A DNA stretch of 64,000 bases from NCBI RefSeq assembly GCF_024704385.1, contig NZ_JAJDFX010000002.1, forward strand, positions 2,294,001 through 2,358,000, read 5' to 3'. Source of the DNA: Cellulomonas sp. P24. GTDB taxonomy: Bacteria > Actinomycetota > Actinomycetes > Actinomycetales > Cellulomonadaceae. Below, in pieces: positions 1 to 10,429 of the stretch (its first letter is position 1; each line of letters starts with the position of its first letter). A program made the position numbers and the translations under genes. The notes beneath the pieces were generated by a model. That model was not told the DNA's origin. It saw nothing but the letters and a program-made list of their open reading frames with translations, and did not search any database.

Positions 1-101
1 CCGATGTGGTGCGGCGCCGACCGGTTCACGCTGCGGCCGTGGGAGGCCGTGGTGCTCCGTCGGCAACATTCCCGTCACGCATAACCCGTACGCTCCGCTG
101 C

Positions 102-1232
102 ATGGACGTCGCAGTGCTCGGTGCCACAGGTGATGTCGGGCGGCAGGTCTGCACGCAGCTGATCGAGCGTCGGGTGCTCCCGACGTCGTCGCGCCTGCAG
201 CTCGTCGGCCGTCCCGACGGCGGGTCGGCGCGTGCGACGCACGGGCTGCGCGCGGACCTCGTCGACGCGTACGACGAGCACGCGCCGCTGATCGACGTCG
301 CCCTCAGCCCGGACGACGTCGTCGCGGACGTCGTCGTGGTCGCCGCGGGGCGCACCTCGCCGCCGAGACCCGGGGTGACCACCGATCGGGCCGCGCTCGC
401 GGCGGACAACCATGCGGTGTTCGCGGCCTACGCGGAGGCGCTCGCGCGCAACGGTTCGGGCCACGAGGTGGTCGTCGTGGTCTCCAACCCGGTCGAGCTC
501 GGGGTCGCCGTGCTCGCCGAGGCGCTCGGCCGGCACCGGGTGATCGGCATGGGCGCGTGGCTCGACACGCTGCGGTTCCGGCGCGAGGTCGCGGTGTCAC
601 TCGGGGTCCGACGGCACCGGGTCGGCGGGTTCGTCGCCGGGCAGCACGGTGACGACCTGGTGCCGCTGTGGTCGACCGTGCGGGTCAGCGGACTCGACGC
701 GGACGAGCGTCGTCGTGCGGTCGCGGGCCTGCGTCGCGGGCGCTCGCTCGACGGGTTCGCTGCCGAGATCGACGCCGCGAAGGCCACCCTCGGCGAGCTC
801 GTGGTCACCGACATCGCCGCGGCGTTCCAGCTGATCGAGACCTGGCCGCCGGACCTGCGCGTCCTCGCGCGGCCGTGGCTCACCCACCAGAGCGGCGCCA
901 AGACCGCGGCCGGCAGCGCCAACGCGACGGTCGACCTCGTCGACACGGTGCTCGACGGGCGGGACATCGTCGTCGCCGGTCAGGTCGCGCTCGACGGCGA
1001 GGCGAGCATCGGTGGTCGACCCCTGCACGGGGTGCTCGGGGTGCCTGTGGTGCTCGGGCCGGAGGGGTGGACGCGCGTGCTGCTCGACGAGCCCGACCCG
1101 GACGAGGCACGGCGGCTCGCGACGACGGCCGGACGCATCGACGCGATGCTCGCACCGTGGGGTCTGGGCGCCGGGGCAGGCGCCGGGGCAGGCGCCGACA
1201 TTCGCACGAGCGCGGACGGGAGCGCGTCATGA
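102..1232 (+). CDS. malate/lactate dehydrogenase family protein
   Basis: NAD-dependent 2-hydroxyacid dehydrogenase of the LDH/MDH superfamily (376 aa), expected to interconvert malate/oxaloacetate or lactate/pyruvate in the cytosol. The Rossmann glycine motif GATGDVG is at residues 7-13, the SNP turn near 127-129, and the catalytic-loop motif GQHGDD (His about 182) matches the family GxHGD. The C-terminus ends in a low-complexity GAGAGAGAGA run encoded by 12-bp repeats. I chose ATG 102 over upstream frame-open codons because it begins the Rossmann strand and a -10-like TACGCT (89-94) lies 7 nt before it, suggesting a leaderless transcript. The stop overlaps the next start (ATGA). The exact substrate cannot be read from sequence. 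Confidence 0.8.
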   Translation: MDVAVLGATGDVGRQVCTQLIERRVLPTSSRLQLVGRPDGGSARATHGLRADLVDAYDEHAPLIDVALSPDDVVADVVVVAAGRTSPPRPGVTTDRAALAADNHAVFAAYAEALARNGSGHEVVVVVSNPVELGVAVLAEALGRHRVIGMGAWLDTLRFRREVAVSLGVRRHRVGGFVAGQHGDDLVPLWSTVRVSGLDADERRRAVAGLRRGRSLDGFAAEIDAAKATLGELVVTDIAAAFQLIETWPPDLRVLARPWLTHQSGAKTAAGSANATVDLVDTVLDGRDIVVAGQVALDGEASIGGRPLHGVLGVPVVLGPEGWTRVLLDEPDPDEARRLATTAGRIDAMLAPWGLGAGAGAGAGADIRTSADGSAS

Positions 1233-1801
1233 CCGGCTCGACCGACCTGACCGGCTCGACCGACCTGACCGGCTCGACCGACCGGACCGGCTCGACCGAC
1301 CTGACGGGCGTGACGGGCGTGACGGGCACTGATCCCCGCTGGGTCGCGTTCGTGACCGGCGCCGACCGCGCGGGCACCCTCACGGCGCTGACGAACGTGT
1401 TCTCGACCCGCGGCGTGAACTTCGAGTCGCTCTCGGCCGCCAGCGTCGAGGGGGACGCCGGGCTGATCGTCGTGACGTTCGTCGCCAGCGAGCGGCGCCG
1501 ACGCCTGCTCATCCGGACCGTCGAGCGGCTCGCCGTCGTGCGGTCGGTCGAGGCCTATGCCGCGGACGACGTGACCGTGCGGGCTGCGGGAGTGGTGCAG
1601 CTGCCGCGTGGCGTCGCCTTCGCGCCGCCGACCGGGGTCGACGTGCGCTGGTCGGGAGACTCGGCGGCCGGGCGACCGGTGCTGGTCGAGGGCACGCTGG
1701 CGGACGTCGAGCGCGTCGTCGCCGATGTGCGCGCCCACGGGGCGCTGGCCGCCGCGATGGTGATCCTGCCGCCGGTCCCGGACGCCGCGCCGCCCACGTG
1801 A
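1229..1801 (+). CDS. ACT domain-containing protein
   Basis: A 190-aa protein with one ACT domain at about residues 35-110. The segment GVNFESLS followed by a hydrophobic strand resembles the regulatory subunit of acetolactate synthase (IlvN/IlvH), so it probably binds an amino acid. The remaining about 80 residues are unassigned. It starts four bases inside the dehydrogenase stop (ATGA), so the two are translationally coupled and may work together. No ilvB is visible here, so calling it IlvN would be unjustified. The first 33 residues are a low-complexity TGSTDL repeat made of 18-bp and then 9-bp DNA repeats; the true start could lie after it. Confidence 0.7.
   Translation: MTGSTDLTGSTDLTGSTDRTGSTDLTGVTGVTGTDPRWVAFVTGADRAGTLTALTNVFSTRGVNFESLSAASVEGDAGLIVVTFVASERRRRLLIRTVERLAVVRSVEAYAADDVTVRAAGVVQLPRGVAFAPPTGVDVRWSGDSAAGRPVLVEGTLADVERVVADVRAHGALAAAMVILPPVPDAAPPT
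1231..1329 (+). repeat. 18-bp and 9-bp tandem repeats in ACT gene
   Basis: Four 18-bp units of the type GACCGGCTCGACCGACCT (1231-1302), followed by three 9-bp units GACGGGCGT/AC (1303-1329). All are in frame at the N-terminus of the ACT protein. Such repeats are prone to slippage in whole amino-acid steps. Confidence 0.9.
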
Positions 1802-1813
1802 CGAGCACCACTC

Positions 1814-1840
1814 TTGCCGTGGCCGCGGTGCGGCTACGCT
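1814..1840 (+). promoter_or_regulatory. candidate promoter of the gcv operon
   Basis: A -35-like TTGCCG (1814-1819) and a -10-like TACGCT (1835-1840), separated by 15 bp (16 if CTTGCC is the -35). It is placed so that transcription starts just before the glycine riboswitch. Confidence 0.4.
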
Positions 1841-1874
1841 GTCCCCACAACTGAAGACCATGCTGCTCGAACTG

Positions 1875-2080
1875 CGGCGGGAGAGCTCCCGCACGTTGCG
1901 CGACGCCGAAGGAGCAACCCTCCCCGGGAAACTCTCAGGCCCCCGTACCGCCGCGGCGAGGCAACTCTGAAAAGCAGCCGTCCCGCATCACCTCGAGGGA
2001 CGGCTCACCGACGGTGCAAGTCGGCGCGCCCCGGGCCTCCAGGCCGAAGCGGACCGGCAAAACTCTCAGGTCGGCGCGCG
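1875..2080 (+). promoter_or_regulatory. tandem glycine riboswitch
   Basis: Two glycine aptamers in series. The first (about 1876-1976) has GCGGGAGAG, GCCGAAGGAGCAA, GGGAAACTCTCAGGC and GGCAACTCTGAAAAGCAG. The second (about 1998-2078) has CACCGACGGTGCAAGTCGG, CCGAAGC and GGCAAAACTCTCAGG. These are the conserved blocks of the family, and it sits directly upstream of gcvP, the classic target. In this family glycine binding turns on the glycine cleavage genes. Confidence 0.93.
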
Positions 2081-2171
2081 CCCGCACGGGTGCTCGACGC
2101 CGGATGACAGAGCGGGGAGGCCACCTGCCCGTCCCGGGTGTCCCCGGGCGACTGCATCCAGGAGCCGGACC

Positions 2172-5060
<2,889 letters not shown>

Positions 5061-5103
5061 TCACCCCGCTCACGACCCAGCCCTCCTCAGGACGGATGCG
5101 ACC

Positions 5104-6282
5104 ATGACCGACACGACCGGAGTGACCGAAGCGGCCGAGACGCCCCGCCGATCCCCGCTGCACGACGAGCACGTCGCCCTCGGCGCCGCCCTGACCCCGT
5201 TCGCGGGCTGGCAGATGCCGCTGCGGTACACCGGCGACCTCGCCGAGCACCAGGCGGTGCGCACCGCCGCGGGGCTGTTCGACCTCTCCCACATGGGCGA
5301 GATCGAGATCGAAGGGCCGCAGGCCGCCGCCGCGCTCGACTACGCCCTCGTCGGGAACCTCACGGCCCTCGCCGTCGGTCGGGCCCGCTACACGATGATC
5401 TGCGAGGAGAGCGGCGGCGTCATCGACGACCTCGTGGTCTACCGGCTCGCTGACGAGCGCTACATGATCGTCGCGAACGCGTCGAACGTCGGCGTCGTCG
5501 TCCCCGCGCTCCGGGAGCGGTTCGTCGGCTTCGACGTGACGCTGACCGACGCGTCGCTCACGACCGCGCTCATCGCGGTCCAGGGGCCCGCCGCCGAGGC
5601 GATCGTCGTCTCGGTGGCCGAGCCGCGCGACGTCGGCGCCGTGAAGGACCTCAAGTACTACGCCTCGACCAACGCGACGGTCTCCGAGGTCCCCGCCCTC
5701 GTCGCGCGGACCGGGTACACCGGGGAGGACGGCTTCGAGCTGTTCGTCCCCGCCGAGCTCGCCCCGGCGCTGTGGCGTGACCTCCTCGCCGCCGGCGCCC
5801 CGTCGGGCCTCGTCCCCGCGGGTCTCTCCGCACGCGACAGCCTGCGCCTCGAGGCCGGCATGCCGCTGTACGGGAACGAGCTCGACCGCACGACGACCCC
5901 GTACGACGCCGGACTGGGCAGGGTCGTCCGGCTCGACAAGACCGGGCCCGACGGTGCACCGGTCGCGTTCGTCGGCCGCGCCGCCCTCGAGGCCCGGCAC
6001 CAGTCCGAGCCCGCACGCGTGCTCGTCGGGCTGCAGGGGCTCGGCCGTCGGGCCGCGCGGCACGGCTACCCGGTGCTCGGCGGCACGGCGCACGACGCGC
6101 CGCACGTCGGGCACGTGACGTCCGGGGCGCCGTCGCCCACGCTCGGCTACCCGGTCGCGATGGCCTACGTGACGCCCGAGGTCAGCGCCGTCGGGACGGA
6201 GCTCGCGGTGGACGTGCGCGGGCGCCAGGAGCCGGTGCGCGTGGTCGCCCTTCCGTTCTACCGTCGGGCCGACAAGAACTGA
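5104..6282 (+). CDS. gcvT: glycine cleavage system aminomethyltransferase, T protein
   Basis: T protein (392 aa) that transfers the one-carbon unit from aminomethyl-GcvH to tetrahydrofolate, releasing ammonia. Family motifs are visible: [19 protein letters not shown] near the N-terminus, DLSHMGEI, and [14 protein letters not shown] in the middle. ATG 5104 is preceded by AGGACGG. An upstream in-frame extension lacks family similarity and overlaps gcvP. It lies 43 bp after gcvP and is presumably cotranscribed, hence glycine-induced. Together with MetF and MetE further along, it marks this window as rich in one-carbon metabolism. Confidence 0.96.
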   Translation: MTDTTGVTEAAETPRRSPLHDEHVALGAALTPFAGWQMPLRYTGDLAEHQAVRTAAGLFDLSHMGEIEIEGPQAAAALDYALVGNLTALAVGRARYTMICEESGGVIDDLVVYRLADERYMIVANASNVGVVVPALRERFVGFDVTLTDASLTTALIAVQGPAAEAIVVSVAEPRDVGAVKDLKYYASTNATVSEVPALVARTGYTGEDGFELFVPAELAPALWRDLLAAGAPSGLVPAGLSARDSLRLEAGMPLYGNELDRTTTPYDAGLGRVVRLDKTGPDGAPVAFVGRAALEARHQSEPARVLVGLQGLGRRAARHGYPVLGGTAHDAPHVGHVTSGAPSPTLGYPVAMAYVTPEVSAVGTELAVDVRGRQEPVRVVALPFYRRADKN

Positions 6283-6436
6283 CCGGGCCCGGACCGCTCG
6301 GCCCGCTCCTTCCGACCCGCTGCTCTCGACACACTGCTCTCGACACGCCGCTCCTGATACCGCACGCTCGACCCGCACGTCGCAACCTGCTGCTCGACCC
6401 ACTCGTCGCTCGACCGACCCGCCCGAGGAGAACCCC

Positions 6437-6811
6437 ATGGCGCAGTTCCCGGAGAACCTGAAGTACACCGCCGAGCACGAGTGGGTCGGCGGCGACTCCC
6501 CCGTGACCGTCGGCATCACCGACACCGCGCAGGACGCGCTCGGCGACATCGTCTACCTCGAGCTCCCGGCCGTCGGCGACGAGGTCACGGCCGGTGCGGT
6601 GATCGGCGAGATCGAGTCGACGAAGTCCGTCTCCGAGCTGTTCTCGCCGGTCTCGGGCACCGTCGTCGAGGTCAACCAGACCGCCGTCGACGACCCCGCA
6701 CTCGTGAACTCCGACCCGTACGGCGACGGGTGGCTTGTCAAGGTCGACGTCACGGAGTCCGGCCCGCTGCTGACGGCTGCCGAGTACCAGGCGCAGGTCG
6801 GAGAGGCCTGA
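6437..6811 (+). CDS. gcvH: glycine cleavage system H protein
   Basis: Lipoyl carrier of the glycine cleavage system (124 aa, standard length). The lipoylated lysine is about K63 in [11 protein letters not shown], and the family blocks TAEHEW and [10 protein letters not shown] are intact. A strong ribosome site, GAGGAGAA, lies 9 nt before the ATG. It is separated from gcvT by 154 bp containing degenerate CTGCTCTCGACAC-type short repeats, but no terminator is visible there, so it probably belongs to the same operon. The dihydrolipoamide dehydrogenase (L protein) is not in this window. Confidence 0.96.
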   Translation: MAQFPENLKYTAEHEWVGGDSPVTVGITDTAQDALGDIVYLELPAVGDEVTAGAVIGEIESTKSVSELFSPVSGTVVEVNQTAVDDPALVNSDPYGDGWLVKVDVTESGPLLTAAEYQAQVGEA

Positions 6812-6832
6812 CTCGGCCGTCCGAGTGAACCT

Positions 6833-6860
6833 CGTGCGATGGCCCGCAGCCCATCGCACG
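6833..6860 (+). terminator. hairpin terminator after gcvH
   Basis: A 10-bp perfect stem, CGTGCGATGG (6833-6842) with CCATCGCACG (6851-6860), and an 8-nt loop, 22 bp after the gcvH stop. There is no U tract, as is usual in GC-rich actinobacteria. Confidence 0.65.
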
Positions 6861-6889
6861 CCTCTGACCTGCACAGACGTGTTCGAGCG

Positions 6890-7056
6890 GGGTAGTCTGA
6901 CGGGCCGGATGAGAGGCGCATGAGAAGTCGCGGGTGAAATTCGCGTCATGTACCGCCGGGTGCCCTGTCTCATCCAGTGACAGAGCAAGACATGGGAACG
7001 GCCAGCACTCCCCATCAGGGGGACCGATCCCGGATTTCCCCTTTCGGAGGTACCCC
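6890..7056 (+). promoter_or_regulatory. structured 5' leader of the small LuxR-type gene
   Basis: A weak promoter, TGCACA-17-TAGTCT, ends near 6895. The leader that follows contains GGATGAGA (6907-6914) complementary to TCTCATCC (6968-6975). An overlapping alternative helix, CTGTC/GACAG (about 6965-6983), cannot form at the same time. A further hairpin, TCCCC-ATCA-GGGGA (7009-7023), lies about 20 nt before the GGAGG ribosome site. It does not match a riboswitch class I recognise. Confidence 0.35.
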
Positions 7057-7284
7057 GTGAGCACTCTCGAACTCTCCCGCCCCGGCCTGTCGGAGCAGCT
7101 GACCCGCCGTGAGCGCGTCGTGCTGTCGAACCTGACCGAGGACGTCACGCTCGAGGAGATCGCCTCCAGGCTCTTCGTGACCCGCAACACGGTCAAGTCG
7201 CAGGTGCGCAGCGTCTACCGCAAGCTCGGCGTCTCGACCCGGGCCGACGCGGTCGCCTGCGCCCACGCGTTCGGGCTCCGCTGA
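7057..7284 (+). CDS. small LuxR-type helix-turn-helix protein
   Basis: A 75-aa protein that is almost entirely a GerE/LuxR DNA-binding domain: LTRRERVVLSNL, EEIASRLFVTRNTVKSQVRS and VYRKLGVSTRADAV span about residues 18-70. There is no receiver, PAS or ligand domain, so it is a stand-alone DNA-binding module. The GTG at 7057 is chosen because GGAGG lies 8 nt upstream; the in-frame extension before it has no family similarity. It is monocistronic with a long leader. Its target genes cannot be inferred. It could be the free-standing output half of a larger regulator family. Confidence 0.75.
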   Translation: MSTLELSRPGLSEQLTRRERVVLSNLTEDVTLEEIASRLFVTRNTVKSQVRSVYRKLGVSTRADAVACAHAFGLR

Positions 7285-7431
7285 CCCGTCGTCGTCGGCC
7301 GGACCCCGGATACCTCCGGACCGTCTGACGTCGGGCCTGATGCCGTCGGTGGAGTCGACCCGTCGCTCAGGCGGTCCGGTCCTGCACCATCTGCGCCCCG
7401 ACCCTCCGTGCGGCTCTGAGAGAATCGCCGC

Positions 7432-7899
7432 ATGACCTCCGACGTGCCGATGCCGCGCCGACCCCGCCGTGCGCTCGTCGTCGCGGCCGCGCTGGTCGAC
7501 GACCTCGCGGCACCGACGTCCCTCCTGGCAGCCCGGCGGTCGGCACCCGTGAGCCTCGCCGGACGGTGGGAGTTCCCCGGCGGCAAGGTCGATCCGGGCG
7601 AGACCCCCGAGGAGGCGCTGCACCGGGAGCTGCGCGAGGAGCTCGGCGTCGCCGTCCGCCTCGGTGCTGAGGTGCACGCGCCTGCCGGGGCGGGCCGCGA
7701 CGACATCGGATGGATCCTCAACGAGACCTACGTGATGCGCGTGTGGTTCGCCGAGGTGATCCACGGCACCCCTGAACCCCTGATCGAGCACGACCGTCTC
7801 ACGTGGCTGCCCCGCGGGGAGTGGCACACGGTCCCCTGGCTCGACGCGGACGTCCCGATCGTCGACTCCCTCGTCGCCCGGACCGCCGGGTTGCGCTGA
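7432..7899 (+). CDS. Nudix hydrolase, MutT-like
   Basis: A 155-aa Nudix pyrophosphohydrolase. The Nudix box is complete at about residues 51-73 (GX5EX7REUXEEXGU), with R65-E66 and E69-E70 as the metal-binding core. The short single-domain layout and the WEFPGGKV lead-in resemble MutT/8-oxo-dGTP diphosphatases that cleanse the nucleotide pool, but the substrate is not determined by the box alone. ATG 7432 comes 6 nt after GAGAAT (7420-7425), so the mRNA is probably leaderless. It is convergent with the anti-sigma gene. Confidence 0.85.
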   Translation: MTSDVPMPRRPRRALVVAAALVDDLAAPTSLLAARRSAPVSLAGRWEFPGGKVDPGETPEEALHRELREELGVAVRLGAEVHAPAGAGRDDIGWILNETYVMRVWFAEVIHGTPEPLIEHDRLTWLPRGEWHTVPWLDADVPIVDSLVARTAGLR

Positions 7900-8022
7900 G
7901 CGGCGTCCCCATCCGGCGGATCAGGGCTCAGTCGTCGCGGTCCCGTCGGTGGTCGCCCTCGCGCGATGTGGACCGGGGGGCGGACGCCACAGCGGAGGCG
8001 CGGAGGGACAGCGCGCACCGCT

Positions 8023-8847
8023 TCATCGGAGCGTGAGCCGGCTGGTGGTCGTGGTGCCGTCGCGGTAGGTCACGGCGAGCTCGACTCCGTCGCTCGACGC
8101 GTTCATGAGCTCATCGCCGGGGAACCAGAGCGCGAAGTGCCCTCCGTTCACGGTCGCGGTCACGTCCCCGTGCGTCCGGCTGTGATAGACGACGCCCACG
8201 ACATCGGAACCGGCGGCGCCGGCGATCAGGGAGATGTCGCCCGCGCCCATGGTGCCCGTGCCGAGGTCCGTGGCGACCAGCTCACGGGGCTTGGGAGCGG
8301 CGTAGTCGGCAGGTGTTCCGATCGAGCCGATCATGCCGCTCGTGAACAGGCCCGCGGTGCTGTCGGTGATGCACATCGCCGAGAACCCGTCGGCGCCGGC
8401 GAGCACCACCGTGGTCCACACGCCTCGGCGCTCAGCGACGACCGGGTCGGCGCTGCGAAGTGCGGTGGCGTAGTCGCCCGCGTGCGTCTGGCCCCGGCAG
8501 TCGGTGACCGCCTCTGCCTGTTCCTGCGCCGACATGCCTGCAGGGGCCGCCGTCCAGGTGGCGAAGGCGTGGTCGCCGCCGGTGAGGGACGGCAGCACGA
8601 CCAAGCCGGCAGTGACCGCGGCCACCATGCCGGCGGCCAGGACGACCCGGCGGACCGTTCTGACGGGACGCCGCGGTCGGTCTGTGGCGGTGGACGGTGA
8701 CGAGGGCTGTTGGCGCCCGTGCGGCGTCGGGTCGGTGGCCAGGATGGCCTGCAGGTCGGCGCGGGCGCGAGCAGTGGTGGGATCGACGTGGCGGTCCGCC
8801 GGGTCCAGCGATCGCAGCGTGGCGACGACGTCGTCGTTGCGGTTCAT
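8023..8847 (-). CDS. membrane-anchored anti-sigma-like protein
   Basis: A 274-aa protein with a short cytoplasmic N-terminal region (MNRNDDVVATLRSLDPADRHVDPTTA onward is described here only by position, residues 1-66), one transmembrane segment at about 68-89, and an extracytoplasmic domain of about 185 residues. The N-terminal part resembles the CU044_5270-type partners of actinobacterial ECF sigma factors. Its start overlaps the sigma gene stop (ATGA), the usual layout for a sigma/anti-sigma pair. There is no HxxxCxxC zinc anti-sigma motif, so it is not a ZAS protein, and direct anti-sigma activity is inference from position and topology. Confidence 0.65.
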   Translation of the reverse strand: MNRNDDVVATLRSLDPADRHVDPTTARARADLQAILATDPTPHGRQQPSSPSTATDRPRRPVRTVRRVVLAAGMVAAVTAGLVVLPSLTGGDHAFATWTAAPAGMSAQEQAEAVTDCRGQTHAGDYATALRSADPVVAERRGVWTTVVLAGADGFSAMCITDSTAGLFTSGMIGSIGTPADYAAPKPRELVATDLGTGTMGAGDISLIAGAAGSDVVGVVYHSRTHGDVTATVNGGHFALWFPGDELMNASSDGVELAVTYRDGTTTTSRLTLR

Positions 8848-9410
8848 GGGGTGGTCATCCTCTCCGCGACGGCAGCCGGCGTTCCGGTCGCCTGTGGCAG
8901 GTGATCGAGATGGAGTCGGAGTGCTCGCCGGGCACGGCTCAACCGCAGCCGGAACGCCACCGGCGAGATGCCGAGCACAGCGGCGGCCTGTGGTGCGCTG
9001 AGCTCTTCGAAGGCAGAGAGGGCAAGAGCCTCTTGATGCATCTCGGAGAGACGACGCCACGCGTTGGCGAGGTCCACCGCGCTCACGACCCTGTCGGTGT
9101 CCGCGTCGGTGGTGGGGAAGGTCGTGGCGTCAGCGAGGCGCACGCCCAGCGCGCGGCGACGACGCTCGCCGCGGTGGTTGTTGAGCAGGACATTCCGGGT
9201 GATGCCGAAGATCCACGCCCGCGCGTCATCGTGGGAGCGCGGCACCTCGTCGAGGCGACGCCACACGACCAGGAACACGTCCGCGACGACATCCTCGGCA
9301 TGGTCTGCATGTCCCCGCCGCTGAACGAATCGCAGCAGGTCCGGGTAGACCGCCTCGTACAGCGATCTGAAGGTGCGCTCTCGGTCAGGAGCGCGCGACT
9401 CGTGGCTCAT
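8844..9410 (-). CDS. ECF-type RNA polymerase sigma factor
   Basis: A 188-aa sigma-70 family factor of ECF type. Region 2 is at about residues 18-80 (YPDLLRFVQRRG, DVFLVVWRRL, ARAWIFGITRNVLLNN) and region 4 at about 115-165 (LSAPQAAAVLGISPVAFRLR). There is no region 1.1 or 3. The ATG at 9410 begins the conserved N-terminus; a GGACAGG lies about 7 nt upstream. It is cotranscribed with the membrane protein that follows with a 4-base overlap, suggesting response to an envelope signal. Its regulon cannot be read here. Confidence 0.88.
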   Translation of the reverse strand: MSHESRAPDRERTFRSLYEAVYPDLLRFVQRRGHADHAEDVVADVFLVVWRRLDEVPRSHDDARAWIFGITRNVLLNNHRGERRRRALGVRLADATTFPTTDADTDRVVSAVDLANAWRRLSEMHQEALALSAFEELSAPQAAAVLGISPVAFRLRLSRARRALRLHLDHLPQATGTPAAVAERMTTP

Positions 9411-9774
9411 ACCTCGTACCTGTCCACCACCCGAGCACGTGTGTCGCGGTCCGCCAGAGTACAGCGAGGGCCGCACCTCGGGTGCCGATGTCGAGACCGT
9501 CCAGGCGGTCGCGTCATGGTGAGCTGCTGTGACGCGCCGATGTCGGGACGGGCTCGGACAGTCTGGTGCGGTCCGGCTTCGACGGGCGGGCCCATCACCT
9601 GCGGGGGCTGCGGGCGACGGCATCCAGCAAGGTGTCGCGGCGTGGTCCATCGGTTCTCCCGAGGTCCGTCTGCCCCGGCGCGCTTGTCCGGGCGCGGGCC
9701 CGTGGCGGAACGCGCGCACCCGTGGTCGCGCGTTCGCCCGTCGCGAACGATGCCCCGTCGAACACGGAACCCCT
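9411..9774. other. intergenic region between sigma factor and hsp20
   Basis: 364 bp between divergent genes. Frames are open on both strands because of high GC, but none shows a ribosome site plus recognisable protein. A TACTCT hexamer (reverse strand, about 9456-9461) could be a -10 for the sigma gene. I see nothing else. Confidence 0.5.
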
Positions 9775-9801
9775 CTGGCACTCAGGGCCATCGAGTGCTA
9801 A
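9775..9801 (+). promoter_or_regulatory. CIRCE operator overlapping the hsp20 promoter
   Basis: CTGGCACTC (9775-9783), exactly 9 nt, then GAGTGCTAA (9793-9801). The right half is the perfect consensus half-site and the left half matches 7 of 9. This is the HrcA-binding CIRCE element. A promoter fits on top of it (CTGGCA-16-GCTAAT), so HrcA binding would block polymerase until heat shock. Confidence 0.9.
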
Positions 9802-9890
9802 TCATGGGGGTGTAGCCACCCGGTCGGGGCCCCTGACCGGATGGGCCGGGGTCCCGAGGGCCGGGGCCCCTGAACGAGGAGGTGAGGTTC

Positions 9891-10340
9891 GTGGCTACGC
9901 GGTACGACCCGTTCTTCGACATGGACCGGTTGGTCGGCCAGATGTTCGGCAGCGTCAGCGCAGCGGCAGTGATGCCGATGGACCTGTACCGGGCCGGTGA
10001 CCACTTCGTGATGCACGTCGACCTGCCCGGGGCCGACCCCGGCACGATCGACGTCAACGTCGAGGACCGCACGATGACCGTCCGCGCGCAGCGCACGCCG
10101 CGCACCGAGGACGACGTCCAGTGGCTGGCCCACGAGAGGCCGAGCGGCACGTACGCCCGTCAGGTCACGCTCGGACGTGGTCTCGCTCTCGACGCCATCT
10201 CGGCGACGTACGCCGACGGCGTGCTCACGCTGACGATCCCGGTGGCCGAGGACGCCAAGCCCCGCAAGGTCGAGATCCAGCACGCCTCGACCCCGGCGGC
10301 CATCAACGCGACCACCCACGAGGACGCTCCGACCACCTGA
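9891..10340 (+). CDS. Hsp20/alpha-crystallin family small heat-shock protein
   Basis: A 149-aa small heat-shock chaperone holding unfolded proteins in the cytosol. It begins TRYDPFFDMDRL, typical of actinobacterial Hsp20. The alpha-crystallin domain is at about residues 35-130, ending in YADGVLTLTIPVAEDAKPRKVEI. GTG 9891 is chosen because AGGAGG (9877-9882) is 8 nt upstream; a GTG at 9882 overlaps that ribosome site. It has a CIRCE element 90 bp upstream and GC-rich hairpins in the leader (such as CCGGTCGGGGCCCC followed by TGACCGG). It is followed after 10 bp by palindromic repeat copy A. Confidence 0.93.
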   Translation: MATRYDPFFDMDRLVGQMFGSVSAAAVMPMDLYRAGDHFVMHVDLPGADPGTIDVNVEDRTMTVRAQRTPRTEDDVQWLAHERPSGTYARQVTLGRGLALDAISATYADGVLTLTIPVAEDAKPRKVEIQHASTPAAINATTHEDAPTT

Positions 10341-10350
10341 TCCCACCGAC

Positions 10351-10413
10351 CGCCGAGTGGAGCGAAACGCCACGACACGCCCGCGTGTCTGTGGCGTTTC
10401 GCTCCACTCGGCG
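10351..10413 (+). repeat. palindromic repeat copy A (hsp20/metE junction)
   Basis: A 63-bp near-perfect inverted repeat. Outer arms are CGCCGAGTGGAGCGA / TCGCTCCACTCGGCG, the variable arm is AACGCCAC / GTGGCGTT, and the core is GACACGCCCGCGTGTC, with one unpaired T on the right. It lies between convergent genes and could serve as a terminator for both. One of five family members in the window. Confidence 0.92.
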
Positions 10414-10429
10414 AGAGGGGTGGGGCTGG

